Assembly: GCF_001307105.1 (NCBI RefSeq) | Contig: NZ_LGYN01000001.1 | Coordinates: forward strand, 62,001-126,000 | Direction: 5' to 3' | Source of the DNA: Bacillus australimaris | Lineage (GTDB): Bacteria > Bacillota > Bacilli > Bacillales > Bacillaceae | Length of the DNA: 64,000 nucleotides | Shown here: positions 43,117-51,255 of the stretch, piece by piece | Numbering within the stretch: the stretch's first letter is position 1 | How the letters are laid out: each line of letters starts with the position of its first letter | Made by a program: the position numbers and the translations under genes | Notes under the pieces: model-generated | What the model saw: only the letters and a program-made list of their open reading frames with translations | The model's database searches: none | Told to the model about the DNA's origin: nothing

Positions 43117-43740
43117 CTATGCACGCTTTTGTACGTAATCACTGATCATGACAGGTGCTTTAATATGAATATCGACATTGACAGGACGCATTCTTTTTAC
43201 GATCTTCCCAGTTAAAAGACGATCCGTTCCGCTCGTTTCAATTGGTACAAGCGGACAATTATATTCTTCAGCAAGCGCCTCTGCAAAATGACAATATGCT
43301 TCTGCAAGCAATACACTTTGCCCAGACACGATTCTTTGCTTTGCTTCTTCTAATAAGACCTCATCAGACTGGTTCTGACGAATGACGGCCATTTTTTTCA
43401 GCCATTGTTTTAAAATGGGATACCGAAAAAGATTCGGCTTTGTCATGAAAGCAAATGGCTTCTCAAGATGGCCAATCAATAATGTCGTCGTGACTGGACT
43501 CAGCTCTTTTGTGATATAAATTACGGGGCCTTCTGGCAGCTTTTTTTGCTGATGAATGGTCATGACTGATCCTGATTGATCAATACAACCTCGGGTAAAT
43601 CTTTTTGCATGCTCATGAATGAGATGCATTCGTTTCGTATAGGAAATGCGTGGATCTGTTAATTCATGATCGTACAAATGCCTCATACTTTTTAAAAAGG
43701 ATACAACAACATAAATCGTTAAAAACCAATAACGAAACAA
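43117..43740 (-). CDS. ypkP: YpkP, acyltransferase-like membrane protein without the HX4D motif
   Basis: 207 aa with an N-terminal hydrophobic segment (YWFLTIYVVVSFL) and a PlsC-like layout: VIYITKELSPVTTTLL where NHxSxxD would be, then KPFAFMTKPNLFRYP, and GQSVLLAEAYCHF in the place of the FPEGTRS-type block. The catalytic His and Asp are absent, so it may be inactive or use a different chemistry (see findings). Start GTG-like region at 43740 follows GGAGGAG. Upstream neighbour dfrA is 19 nt away, so it is in the thyB-dfrA-ypkP operon. Confidence 0.78.
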   Translation of the reverse strand: MFRYWFLTIYVVVSFLKSMRHLYDHELTDPRISYTKRMHLIHEHAKRFTRGCIDQSGSVMTIHQQKKLPEGPVIYITKELSPVTTTLLIGHLEKPFAFMTKPNLFRYPILKQWLKKMAVIRQNQSDEVLLEEAKQRIVSGQSVLLAEAYCHFAEALAEEYNCPLVPIETSGTDRLLTGKIVKRMRPVNVDIHIKAPVMISDYVQKRA

Positions 43741-43759
43741 CCGTACTCCTCCTACTCAT

Positions 43760-44245
43760 TTATCCTTTTTTGTCATAAACGACAAATTCATAATTGTAGG
43801 GGTTCTTTTCGTCACGATGGCCTTTTTCGCGTGATACAACCGTCCATTCGTCTTCATTGTAATCAGGAAAGTAGCGATCTCCTTCAAACGCATGGTGAAT
43901 ATGCGTGATATATAGACGATCTGCATATGGCATCATTTCTTCATACAGCTTAGACCCGCCAATGATAAATAACTCGGTTTCGCTTTCCCCAATTGCCAAA
44001 ATATCAGCTATTGAATGAACAACCTCGCATCCTTCCGCTTCAAAAGAAGAACTTGTGGTGAGCACAATATTTCGGCGGTTAGGCAGCGCTCGTCCAATGG
44101 ATTCAAATGTTTTTCTGCCCATAACAATCGTATGCCCGCCTGTGACTTTTTTAAAATACGCTAAATCTGCGGGTAAATGCCATGGCATTTGATTATCTTG
44201 ACCAATGACTCGGTCTTTTCCTGTCGCCACAATCATGGAAATCAT
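43760..44245 (-). CDS. dfrA: dihydrofolate reductase
   Basis: A 161-aa enzyme reducing dihydrofolate to tetrahydrofolate with NADPH. Signatures: [31 protein letters not shown] (abbreviated MPWHLPADL), [11 protein letters not shown] and [12 protein letters not shown]. It overlaps thyB by 4 nt (ATGA), a classic coupled thymidylate pair. Confidence 0.97.
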   Translation of the reverse strand: MISMIVATGKDRVIGQDNQMPWHLPADLAYFKKVTGGHTIVMGRKTFESIGRALPNRRNIVLTTSSSFEAEGCEVVHSIADILAIGESETELFIIGGSKLYEEMMPYADRLYITHIHHAFEGDRYFPDYNEDEWTVVSREKGHRDEKNPYNYEFVVYDKKG

Positions 44246-45036
44246 ACACTGACTTCTCCTTTAATATGCGGATGCGGATCATAGTTCTCAAGCACAAAAT
44301 CATCGAATGTAAAATCAAAAATGCTCTTTACATCTCTTGTGATGCGAAGCTCAGGCAGCGTGCGTTCCTCGCGCTCTAGCTGCATTTTCACCTGCGGAAG
44401 ATGATTTTGGTAAATATGAGCATCTCCAAGTGTATGAATAAACTCTCCTGGCTCAAGATTTGTCACTTTGGCAATCATCATCGTTAGAAGAGCATATGAA
44501 GCAATATTAAATGGCACGCCTAAAAAGATATCTGCCGATCTTTGATAAAGCTGGCAGGAAAGCTTCCCATTTGATACGTAAAATTGAAACAGACAATGAC
44601 AAGGAGGCAGCGCCATTTGATCAATTTCCCCCGGGTTCCAAGCGCTGACGATCAGTCTTCTTGAATTCGGGTTGTGCTCAATATCATGGATCAGCTTTGT
44701 GATCTGATCCACGGTCTCGCCGTCTCCGCTCGCCCATGATCTCCACTGCGCTCCGTACACACGGCCCAGTTCTCCATTTTCATCTGCCCATTCGTTCCAA
44801 ATCCGGACACCATTTTCTTGAAGATATTTGACATTTGTATCACCTTTTAAAAACCACAGTAACTCATGAATGATCGATTTCAGGTGCAATTTCTTTGTCG
44901 TTAAAAGAGGAAATCCTTCCTGTAAATCAAATCTCATCTGGTAACCGAACGTGCTGATTGTACCTGTTCCCGTTCTGTCACCTTTTTCATCCCCGTGCTG
45001 TAATACATGACGGCATAACTCTTTGTATTGTTTCAT
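44242..45036 (-). CDS. thyB: thymidylate synthase (ThyA type)
   Basis: A 264-aa enzyme methylating dUMP to dTMP with methylene-tetrahydrofolate. The catalytic Cys is in [32 protein letters not shown] and GDAHIYQNH are intact. ATG 45036 has AAGGA about 8 nt upstream; the ATG three codons earlier is part of that box. First gene of the thyB-dfrA(-ypkP) operon. B. subtilis has a second, unrelated-location thyA. Confidence 0.97.
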   Translation of the reverse strand: MKQYKELCRHVLQHGDEKGDRTGTGTISTFGYQMRFDLQEGFPLLTTKKLHLKSIIHELLWFLKGDTNVKYLQENGVRIWNEWADENGELGRVYGAQWRSWASGDGETVDQITKLIHDIEHNPNSRRLIVSAWNPGEIDQMALPPCHCLFQFYVSNGKLSCQLYQRSADIFLGVPFNIASYALLTMMIAKVTNLEPGEFIHTLGDAHIYQNHLPQVKMQLEREERTLPELRITRDVKSIFDFTFDDFVLENYDPHPHIKGEVSV

Positions 45037-45100
45037 TTTTTTCATCCTTTATTTATGTTCTTGTTGTAGTTTACCTTATTTCTGCTTTTGTTGAAACCAA

Positions 45101-45135
45101 AAAAACATGCCTGCGTAATGAGCAGACATGTTTTT
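45101..45135 (-). terminator. ypjQ terminator
   Basis: AAAAACATGCCTGC (45101-45114) with GCAGACATGTTTTT (45122-45135): a 14-bp stem with one mismatch. T7 follows on the minus strand. Confidence 0.87.
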
Positions 45136-45139
45136 CTGT

Positions 45140-45667
45140 TTATACTTGATTCACTCGATCCTGCTCTTCATCCTTAATATCTTGGTGTGAGTGAGCAATG
45201 CGGCTTGCTGCTGCTGCGGCAAGTGCAGCGACTAGGTCATCAAGGAAAGTATGCACTTCACCTGGACGGCCTTCATCTAATTCTCGAATAATCCCGAATT
45301 TCTCTTTATCCAAATAACCGAAGTTGGTCAAACCGATTGATCCATATACATTGACAATGGAAAGCGGAATAATCTCATCAATTCCATATAGCGGCTCATC
45401 TGTTTCAACTAAGTGCTGTAAAGGTTCTGGCAAAAGCTTTTGTTCTGCCAGCTGATCAAGGGCAAGACCTGTTAAAACTGCATGGACAATTTCCCTTTTA
45501 TTCAGCACTTTTTCAACATTTTCAATACAGACACTAAGTGGAAGGTTTGGATGATATTTTTCTTGAAGCTTCAGCACAATGTGTGCGATATCTTCAATTT
45601 TCACACCGCGCTCGTTTAACATTTGTTTTGTAATCTGCACCATTTCGTTCATTGTATACTTTTTCAA
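45140..45667 (-). CDS. ypjQ: PgpA-like protein YpjQ
   Basis: A 175-aa protein of the phosphatidylglycerophosphatase A family (YutG/YpjQ type), soluble, with LALDQLAEQKLLPEPLQ and HTFLDDLVAALAAAAASRIAH (key part FLDDLVAALAAA). The start TTG at 45667 (MKKYTMNEM) gives the same length I recall for B. subtilis YpjQ. An ATG at 45679 directly abuts the AAGGAG and cannot use it; spacing to the TTG is about 12 nt. It lies 18 nt after ypjP. Its precise substrate is unproven. Confidence 0.85.
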   Translation of the reverse strand: MKKYTMNEMVQITKQMLNERGVKIEDIAHIVLKLQEKYHPNLPLSVCIENVEKVLNKREIVHAVLTGLALDQLAEQKLLPEPLQHLVETDEPLYGIDEIIPLSIVNVYGSIGLTNFGYLDKEKFGIIRELDEGRPGEVHTFLDDLVAALAAAAASRIAHSHQDIKDEEQDRVNQV

Positions 45668-45685
45668 TTGGCATGACATCTCCTT

Positions 45686-46303
45686 CTAGTGGCTCATCCA
45701 GCTCGGCGGGGTGTTTTTGTCCCAGTAAATATTACCGAGTTCATGATGCGTCTGGAATCCATCATCTGCTGTATGGTAATGAAAGTTAAACCAATATCCG
45801 CTGTGTGGCGGCTGATCTCTTCTTACATGGAAACGGAGCAAATCTTCTCCGGTCTTGCGGTTATAAATATGAAAGATTTTTTCACCATTTCCGCTTGAAG
45901 GCTGATCAGTTAAAACAACATCTTGAAATTTTTCGTCATCTTTGAAATTTGTTAAATAGTCGGTTAACACTTGTTCAATCTTCGGTTGAATCTCTTCTCT
46001 GTACTCGTCCTCAATGACAGGTGTAATTTTACGACCAAATTTGAGAAAGGATTGATTTTCTGCACTTGATAGCACCTCTTGCTTATATTTCTCAAAGGAG
46101 TCTATCTGCTTTTTGTTGTCCTCTTGCGATAGTTCCCAGCTGCGCATTTCATCTGATGTCTCATAAACCGCTGTATAAGGCGTTTTATCAGATGAAGAAA
46201 GTTCAGAGGGCTTGTCTGTCATCAAAGCCGACGGAGGAGAGACTAAACCAAAAGTTGCAATCGTAAAGAGCACAACAAGTGTTTTTCTCATCCACATCTT
46301 CAT
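45686..46303 (-). CDS. ypjP: YpjP, exported conserved protein
   Basis: 205 aa with an N-terminal signal or anchor sequence (RKTLVVLFTIATFGLVSP) and an acidic, mixed-fold extracellular part ending GNIYWDKNTPPSWMSH. Length and position match YpjP (about 203 aa). AAGGA precedes the ATG at 10 nt. In an operon with ypjQ. No catalytic motif recognised. Confidence 0.82.
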   Translation of the reverse strand: MKMWMRKTLVVLFTIATFGLVSPPSALMTDKPSELSSSDKTPYTAVYETSDEMRSWELSQEDNKKQIDSFEKYKQEVLSSAENQSFLKFGRKITPVIEDEYREEIQPKIEQVLTDYLTNFKDDEKFQDVVLTDQPSSGNGEKIFHIYNRKTGEDLLRFHVRRDQPPHSGYWFNFHYHTADDGFQTHHELGNIYWDKNTPPSWMSH

Positions 46304-46456
46304 GATATCTAATTCCTTCCATAAGTTATCATACTGCTATTCTAGCATATAATGAATTTTCAGTCATTCAATTTGGTCACCGATAAGAGACTTTCTTTTT
46401 CATAATAAAACGTTTACAATGGCAATAAAGGCGACTAAAATTTGGGAGGAATGGAT

Positions 46457-46531
46457 ATGCTTGAAGGTTTTTTCATTACGGCTTCCTTGCTGACGTTATT
46501 TTATTTTGTCTATATGGAGATTACGGATTAA
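46457..46531 (+). CDS. 24-aa membrane microprotein
   Basis: A tiny ORF, MLEGFFITASLLTLFYFVYM then EITD and stop. It is almost entirely one transmembrane helix. GGAGG is exactly 7 nt upstream of the ATG (46457). It lies between ypjP (divergent) and the structured repeat. No homologue recognised. Support is the strong ribosome binding site plus the helix; expression is unproven. Confidence 0.5.
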   Translation: MLEGFFITASLLTLFYFVYMEITD

Positions 46532-46552
46532 AAGCCTTAATGAGGGTTTTTC

Positions 46553-46730
46553 AGATTGTTGACAAAGGGCTAAAATGATCTTGATTTTAGCCCTTTGTCT
46601 TCTTTTCAGCGTGATAGAAAACCTTTGCAGTCTAGGAAGGACGAGCAGCGGAGCGGAGCGAATTTGATATTCGTGAGCACCGGAGCGCAAACTGACACCG
46701 AATGCGAGGGTTTGTCTACACGCTGAAAAG
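46553..46730. repeat. structured dispersed repeat, full-length copy
   Basis: Part 1 is a 61-nt module (46553-46613) with a perfect AAAGGGCTAAAA/TTTTAGCCCTTT hairpin; its near twin is at 60371-60431 (57 of 61 identical). Part 2 (46602-46730) is closed by a perfect 12-bp stem CTTTTCAGCGTG/CACGCTGAAAAG and contains three CGGAGC units plus a CGAAT/ATTCG hairpin. This fits the roughly 190-bp repeats described in Bacillus chromosomes, as I recall them; it may be a structural RNA or bidirectional terminator. It lies between convergent genes. Confidence 0.7.
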
Positions 46731-46750
46731 CCCTTAATGAGGGCTTTTTT
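46726..46750 (-). terminator. ypiP terminator overlapping its stop codon
   Basis: AAAAGCCC-TTAATGA-GGGCTTTT: a perfect 8-bp stem. The ypiP stop (46734-46736) is in the loop. A degenerate copy of the same hairpin occurs at 46530-46551, on the other side of the repeat element. Confidence 0.75.
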
Positions 46751-47522
46751 CTTTTTCTATATATCCATAATGAAATTGGGCTGTTTTTCGTTTTAAGACG
46801 TGAAATTGATAAGAGTCTGCTAGAAATCGTGTGCTTTTCCAGTGATCTTTTAAAACCACTCTTTTTCTCGCTACTCTCAGCGCTTCTTGTACGGCTATTT
46901 CGTTGTCAAATTGGTGCTCTGCCGCATGACGAAGCGGGGCGATACTTGCAGATTCTTGAATGGTTTCCTCAAACATTGGATCAAAATAGACGACATCAAA
47001 TGAATCATCAGGGAGCTCCTTTAGCTGCTCGATACTGTCTCCGCTTAAAACAGAAATCCGTTTCATCGCTTCATCTGCTTCTTTTATCCCTGTTTCCCAT
47101 GTGTTTAGTCCTTCTCGTACGAGTAATGCTGTAATGGGATTCTTTTCGATACCGACGACCTTTCCATTCTTTCCTAATGCCGAGCTTGCTGTAATGGCAT
47201 CTGACCCTAAGCCAAGCGTACAATCTAAAAAAGAATCGCCCGGCTGAAGCTGCGTGGCTTCAATTAAAGGATCCTTTTCTCCGCGCAGGAGCCGCTTCAC
47301 TCTGAACATCGCTGAGCTTGGATGAAAGAAGAACTTTTCACCATTTGGCTGATACCATTCGAATCTTTCTTTCCCCACAACAAGGACGTCCCCTCGTTTC
47401 AACGCAAGCTGCTTGACAGATTGTTTGCGCCTCTCGATATACTCACCATGTAACTCCTCTGCAAGTGCCTTTGCTGTTTCAATCGTTTGGTCATTTGCTC
47501 TAAAGCTTGTTGTAATCAGCAT
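46734..47522 (-). CDS. ypiP: class I methyltransferase YpiP (RsmJ-like)
   Basis: A 262-aa SAM-dependent methyltransferase. Motif I is FLDCTLGLGSDAITASSALG; the catalytic-loop-like DVVYFDPMFEE follows, as in RsmJ-type rRNA guanine N2 methyltransferases. RNA target not proven. GGAGG precedes the ATG. Its terminator forms part of the adjacent repeat region, and the ypiP stop is in the terminator loop. Confidence 0.86.
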   Translation of the reverse strand: MLITTSFRANDQTIETAKALAEELHGEYIERRKQSVKQLALKRGDVLVVGKERFEWYQPNGEKFFFHPSSAMFRVKRLLRGEKDPLIEATQLQPGDSFLDCTLGLGSDAITASSALGKNGKVVGIEKNPITALLVREGLNTWETGIKEADEAMKRISVLSGDSIEQLKELPDDSFDVVYFDPMFEETIQESASIAPLRHAAEHQFDNEIAVQEALRVARKRVVLKDHWKSTRFLADSYQFHVLKRKTAQFHYGYIEKEKSPH

Positions 47523-47544
47523 GCTGTGCCTCCATCATGATTAA

Positions 47545-47577
47545 GAAAAAATGCCCTGAATAAATGACAGGGCATTT
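47545..47577 (-). terminator. brxA terminator
   Basis: AAATGCCCTG (47549-47558) with CAGGGCATTT (47568-47577): a 10-bp stem and T6 on the minus strand. Confidence 0.9.
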
Positions 47578-47588
47578 CAACACTTGTA

Positions 47589-48023
47589 TTAGCAATGTTT
47601 TTCGAATGCAGATAAGACGTTTTTCATGATGTCTTCCATTTCATGACCTTCAATTTCGTCACGTGGGATAAAATGAACGAGTTCATTTCCTTTTAAAAGT
47701 GCCATAGATGGAGACGATGGCTCTTCGCCTGTGAAGTATTCTCTCATTTTCGCCGTTGCGTCCCTGTCCTGACCAGCAAAAACGGTCACGATTCGATCTG
47801 GTGTTTTTTCTGCCTTCATCACTGCTTGAGTAGCAGCTGGGCGTGCTAATCCAGCAGCGCATCCACATACAGAATTGACTACCACAAATGTCGTTCCTTC
47901 TGCTTCCTGCATCGTTTGTTCTACTTCTTCTTCCGTTGTTAGTTCTTGAAATCCTGCACTTGTCAGCTCTTGACGCATTGGTACAACGAGCTGGCGCATG
48001 TATTCTTCATATGCCATTGACAT
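47589..48023 (-). CDS. brxA: bacilliredoxin BrxA (YphP)
   Basis: A 144-aa DUF1094 thioredoxin-fold protein with the CGC active site (Cys53, Cys55, in NSVCGCAAG) intact. It removes bacillithiol from S-bacillithiolated proteins. ATG 48023 has GAGGGGG upstream; longer starts lack support. It follows ilvD with an 81-nt gap on the same strand but has its own terminator. Together with bshB2 and yodB it is part of the thiol-stress content of the window. Confidence 0.95.
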   Translation of the reverse strand: MSMAYEEYMRQLVVPMRQELTSAGFQELTTEEEVEQTMQEAEGTTFVVVNSVCGCAAGLARPAATQAVMKAEKTPDRIVTVFAGQDRDATAKMREYFTGEEPSSPSMALLKGNELVHFIPRDEIEGHEMEDIMKNVLSAFEKHC

Positions 48024-48104
48024 AAAAAAGCCCCCTCTATAATCCTTATGTTGTGAATAAAGGATACTATAGAGAGAGGCAATTTTCAAATGTTCGATAT
48101 CAGA

Positions 48105-49781
48105 TTAAATTTTCATGATTCCGCCTGTATTGGCTGATGTCACAAGTTTTGAATATCTAGCAAGGTAACCCGTTTTCACTTTTGGCTCAAAGCCTTTCCA
48201 GTTTGCTTTTCTTCTTTCCCATTCTTCCTCTGGAACATCTACGCTTAAAATGCGCTGTTCAATATCGACAACGACGTGATCACCATTTTCAACAAAGGCA
48301 AGCGGGCCGCCCTCAGCTGCCTCTGGAGAGACGTGTCCGATCGATAATCCGCGAGAAGCGCCGGAAAAACGTCCGTCTGTAATTAATGCAACCTTTGGCC
48401 CAAGCCCCATTCCGACAATTTGTGAAGTAGGTGCAAGCATTTCAGGCATACCTGGTCCGCCTTTAGGTCCTTCGTAGCGAATAATGACAACATGTCCTGC
48501 TTCTACTTTTCTATTAATGATGCCTTCAAGGGCTTCTTCTTGAGATTCAAAAACGATCGCAGGTCCCTCGTGGCGTGTAATCCCGTCTTGTACCCCGCCC
48601 GTTTTAATGATCGCGCCATCTGGTGCAAGGTTTCCAAATAGAACGGCTAAGCCGCCTTTTTCAGTAAATGGCTTGTCAATTGGATAAATGACGTTATAAT
48701 CTTTTACCTCATGTCCCGCAATGTTCTCGCCAAGCGTTTTCGCAGTGACGGTCATTGTATCTAAATGTAGAGCTCCTTCTTTTTTAGACAATTCATTGAG
48801 TGCCGCTGTAACGCCGCCTGCTTCATGTAAATCCTCAATATAAACATCCGAAGCTGGTGCAAGCTTTGATAAATGAGGCACACGTTCTGCTACTTCATTG
48901 ATACGTTCAAGTGAATATTCAACACCTGCTTCATTTGCAATTGCCAGTGTGTGAAGAACTGTATTTGTTGAACCACCTAGAGCCATATCTAATGCAAATG
49001 CATTATCAATTGCTTTTTCAGTGACAATATCTCGTGGTTTAATATCCTTTTTAATGAGCTCCATGAGTTGTTTTGCTGATTTTTTCGCAAATTCTCTTCG
49101 CTCTGGTGATGTCGCCAAAATCGTTCCATTTCCAGGAAGAGCAATACCGAGTGCTTCTGCCAAACAGTTCATTGAGTTAGCTGTAAACATACCAGAACAA
49201 GATCCACAGGTTGGACAGCCAAACTGCTCTAATTCATTTAATTCTTCTTCATTGATTTTACCTGACTGATATGCGCCAACCCCTTCAAATACAGAAGAAA
49301 GAGAGATTTTTCTGCCATCACTTGTTCTACCCGCTTCCATCGGCCCGCCGCTCACAAAAACAGTTGGGATATTCACGCGCATCGCTGCCATCATCATTCC
49401 TGGTGTGATTTTATCGCAGTTAGGAATACAAACCATTCCATCAAACCAATGTGCAGATACAACGGTTTCTACAGAGTCAGCAATGATTTCACGGCTTGGC
49501 AATGAATATCTCATTCCGATATGCCCCATCGCAATTCCATCATCGACGCCAATCGTATTGAATTCAAATGGAACCCCTCCAGCTTCACGAATGGCTTCTT
49601 TGACAATCTTCCCGAATTCCTGAAGATGGACATGTCCTGGGACAATATCAATATAGGAATTACATACGGCAATAAATGGCTTGCCGAAATCCTCATCCTT
49701 TACCCCCGCTGCTCTTAGTAAGCTTCGGTGAGGTGCTCTGTCGATTCCTTGTTTAATCATATTACTGCGTAGTTCTGCCAT
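48105..49781 (-). CDS. ilvD: dihydroxy-acid dehydratase
   Basis: A 558-aa iron-sulfur dehydratase in valine, isoleucine and leucine synthesis. Cluster cysteines are visible in [11 protein letters not shown] and [16 protein letters not shown]; other signatures are [15 protein letters not shown] and [15 protein letters not shown] lies about 12 nt upstream of the ATG. A 177-nt leader with a SigA promoter, a 22-codon ORF and a CodY-like box lies upstream (see those entries). ilvD is away from the main ilv-leu operon, as in B. subtilis. Confidence 0.97.
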   Translation of the reverse strand: MAELRSNMIKQGIDRAPHRSLLRAAGVKDEDFGKPFIAVCNSYIDIVPGHVHLQEFGKIVKEAIREAGGVPFEFNTIGVDDGIAMGHIGMRYSLPSREIIADSVETVVSAHWFDGMVCIPNCDKITPGMMMAAMRVNIPTVFVSGGPMEAGRTSDGRKISLSSVFEGVGAYQSGKINEEELNELEQFGCPTCGSCSGMFTANSMNCLAEALGIALPGNGTILATSPERREFAKKSAKQLMELIKKDIKPRDIVTEKAIDNAFALDMALGGSTNTVLHTLAIANEAGVEYSLERINEVAERVPHLSKLAPASDVYIEDLHEAGGVTAALNELSKKEGALHLDTMTVTAKTLGENIAGHEVKDYNVIYPIDKPFTEKGGLAVLFGNLAPDGAIIKTGGVQDGITRHEGPAIVFESQEEALEGIINRKVEAGHVVIIRYEGPKGGPGMPEMLAPTSQIVGMGLGPKVALITDGRFSGASRGLSIGHVSPEAAEGGPLAFVENGDHVVVDIEQRILSVDVPEEEWERRKANWKGFEPKVKTGYLARYSKLVTSANTGGIMKI

Positions 49782-49849
49782 CTGTTTAAAAAGCCTCCTA
49801 TACTACAAGTCTTGTTGACTGCATGATTTTGAGTTGATTTTATTTTACA

Positions 49850-49864
49850 AATTTTCTGTTTATT
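49850..49864. promoter_or_regulatory. CodY-box candidate in the ilvD leader
   Basis: AATTTTCTGTTTATT shares 12 of 15 positions with the CodY consensus AATTTTCWGAAAATT; the first nine are perfect. It lies within the transcribed leader downstream of the promoter, a position that suits a roadblock. CodY controls ilvD in B. subtilis. Confidence 0.4.
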
Positions 49865-49932
49865 TAGCCACCTATGAATGACTGATGACCAACATGGCTG
49901 CTGAAGCAAGCGCTCAGCAAGGTTCGTGTCAT
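49864..49932 (-). CDS. 22-aa leader ORF upstream of ilvD
   Basis: MTRTLLSACFSSHVGHQSFI then GG and stop. It has GGAGG 9 nt before its ATG and lies 27 nt or so after the promoter, so it would be the first ORF translated from the ilvD transcript. A GCTGA/TCAGC hairpin lies inside it. It is poor in Ile, Val and Leu compared with classical leader peptides. Its stop codon overlaps the CodY-like box. Confidence 0.4.
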   Translation of the reverse strand: MTRTLLSACFSSHVGHQSFIGG

Positions 49933-49965
49933 AAAATCTGACCTCCAATATTCTATATTGGTACT

Positions 49966-49994
49966 ACTATATAGAGTTTTTTCGCATATTTCAA
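49966..49994 (-). promoter_or_regulatory. SigA promoter of the ilvD transcript
   Basis: TTGAAA (49994-49989), a 17-nt spacer, TATAGT (49971-49966) on the minus strand. Near-consensus in both boxes and spacing. Confidence 0.8.
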
Positions 49995-50042
49995 CAATAT
50001 TCAAAATAATTTTTCTAAAAAAATTTTTCTGTCTATCATTTT

Positions 50043-50077
50043 TAGAAAAACAAGCTGCTTTTCATTGGCAGCTTGTT
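50043..50077 (-). terminator. ypgR terminator
   Basis: AACAAGCTGC (50049-50058) and GCAGCTTGTT (50068-50077): a 10-bp stem, T5 on the minus strand. Confidence 0.9.
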
Positions 50078-50088
50078 CATTTTCCCCA

Positions 50089-51225
50089 TCATTCGGACGC
50101 ATTCTTTCTACTTTCTGTCATTTGCTTCCATACAGAGCCTTTCGCTTCTTCCCCATGCTCAATGCGCTCAATCGCCATTTTTACTTGAAGACTAACTTCA
50201 AACTCAGGGTCTTGCTCTGCTTCTTTTAGTGCTTCAAGTGCCGTTTCGTCGCCTTCTTCATAAAGGAACATAGCAGCACGCCAGCGGACAAGCTTACTCG
50301 GGTCCTTTAAGGCAGCGATCATAGCATCAATAGCGCTTGGGTCACCAAGGTCAGAAATAGAGTCGCCAGCCGTTCTGCGGACCGTCACTGTTTTGTCTTC
50401 GAGCCCCTTATATAAAATAGGCAGAATGGCAGGATCTTCAATCATGCCAGCATTCACAACGGCTTGTCTGCGAATAGACGTTTTTGGGTCCTCCATCGCT
50501 TTCATTAAAACAGGAATATCCTTTTCTTCTGGCTGCATTTGCTCTAAATGGGCAAAACGTTTTTTCCAATCTTCCTCACGCAGCATATCTTCTGTTACAT
50601 CATATGCCTTTCGGTTCACCTGTCTATCTACAGCTTCTTGACCTTCTTTAACGGCTTCTGTTAATCGGGCTAAACGCTCGTCATCATAGGCGGCTTGCAG
50701 CTCTTCTGTGACTTCCTGCCCGATATCCGCAAATTCCCCAAAACGAACGCCATGTTCTTTCCACACTCGTTCAAACACAACATTGTCTGAGCTGCTTCTA
50801 AGTTTTAAAATGGCCGCTTGAAAGCGTTCAGGCATGCCAAACCGTTCTTCTCTTTCACCGTCTGACAGTTTCACCTGCATCGGAATGCCATTAAACATTT
50901 GGACAAACACTTTCACTTCGCCAAATGTGTCATCACCTGATGACGATCCTTCCTGAAGGCCCTCCGTTTCTTGTCCAAACGCTTCTCTGACCTGTTGTAA
51001 AATACCCTGCCAGTCAAATTTTGCATTCCGTTCGACAGCTAGGAAATCCGCGACATGATAGACCCCTTTTACCCCTTCAATGTTTAAAATACGCTGAATC
51101 ATCTCTGGCGCTTCGTCTTTCTGATCCTTTTTGTAATTGTTGCTTTTACCGCCGGCAAGTGCTTCTGTCAAAATCACCTTCATCGTATTCGGACTTGGCG
51201 TCGGTTCTATGGCTGTTATTTTCAT
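50089..51225 (-). CDS. ypgR: YpgR, NfuN-like plus HEAT-repeat protein (CvfC-type)
   Basis: A 378-aa soluble protein. The N-terminal region (about 1-90) has the NifU/Nfu N-terminal-type signature TPSPNTMKVIL, as in virulence factor CvfC of staphylococci. The C-terminal third carries HEAT-like repeats (KDIPVLMKAMEDPKTSIRRQA, AILPILYKGLEDKTVTVRRTA, AIDAMIAALKDPSKLVRWRAA in turn). ATG 51225 follows an ideal AAGGAGG. Downstream of ypgQ in the same direction. Function unproven; perhaps an adaptor. Confidence 0.85.
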   Translation of the reverse strand: MKITAIEPTPSPNTMKVILTEALAGGKSNNYKKDQKDEAPEMIQRILNIEGVKGVYHVADFLAVERNAKFDWQGILQQVREAFGQETEGLQEGSSSGDDTFGEVKVFVQMFNGIPMQVKLSDGEREERFGMPERFQAAILKLRSSSDNVVFERVWKEHGVRFGEFADIGQEVTEELQAAYDDERLARLTEAVKEGQEAVDRQVNRKAYDVTEDMLREEDWKKRFAHLEQMQPEEKDIPVLMKAMEDPKTSIRRQAVVNAGMIEDPAILPILYKGLEDKTVTVRRTAGDSISDLGDPSAIDAMIAALKDPSKLVRWRAAMFLYEEGDETALEALKEAEQDPEFEVSLQVKMAIERIEHGEEAKGSVWKQMTESRKNASE

Positions 51226-51255
51226 TGATACATCCTCCTTACACACATAAAGACC

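Noticed and set aside
46602-46730. Insertion sequence remnant
   Set aside because: Terminal inverted repeats are present, but there is no transposase ORF and the interior is GC-rich and folded; a structured repeat fits better.
49782-49960. T-box leader ahead of ilvD
   Set aside because: No specifier-loop layout, T-box GGGTGGNACCGCG or antiterminator is present; the region holds a short ORF and a CodY-like box instead.
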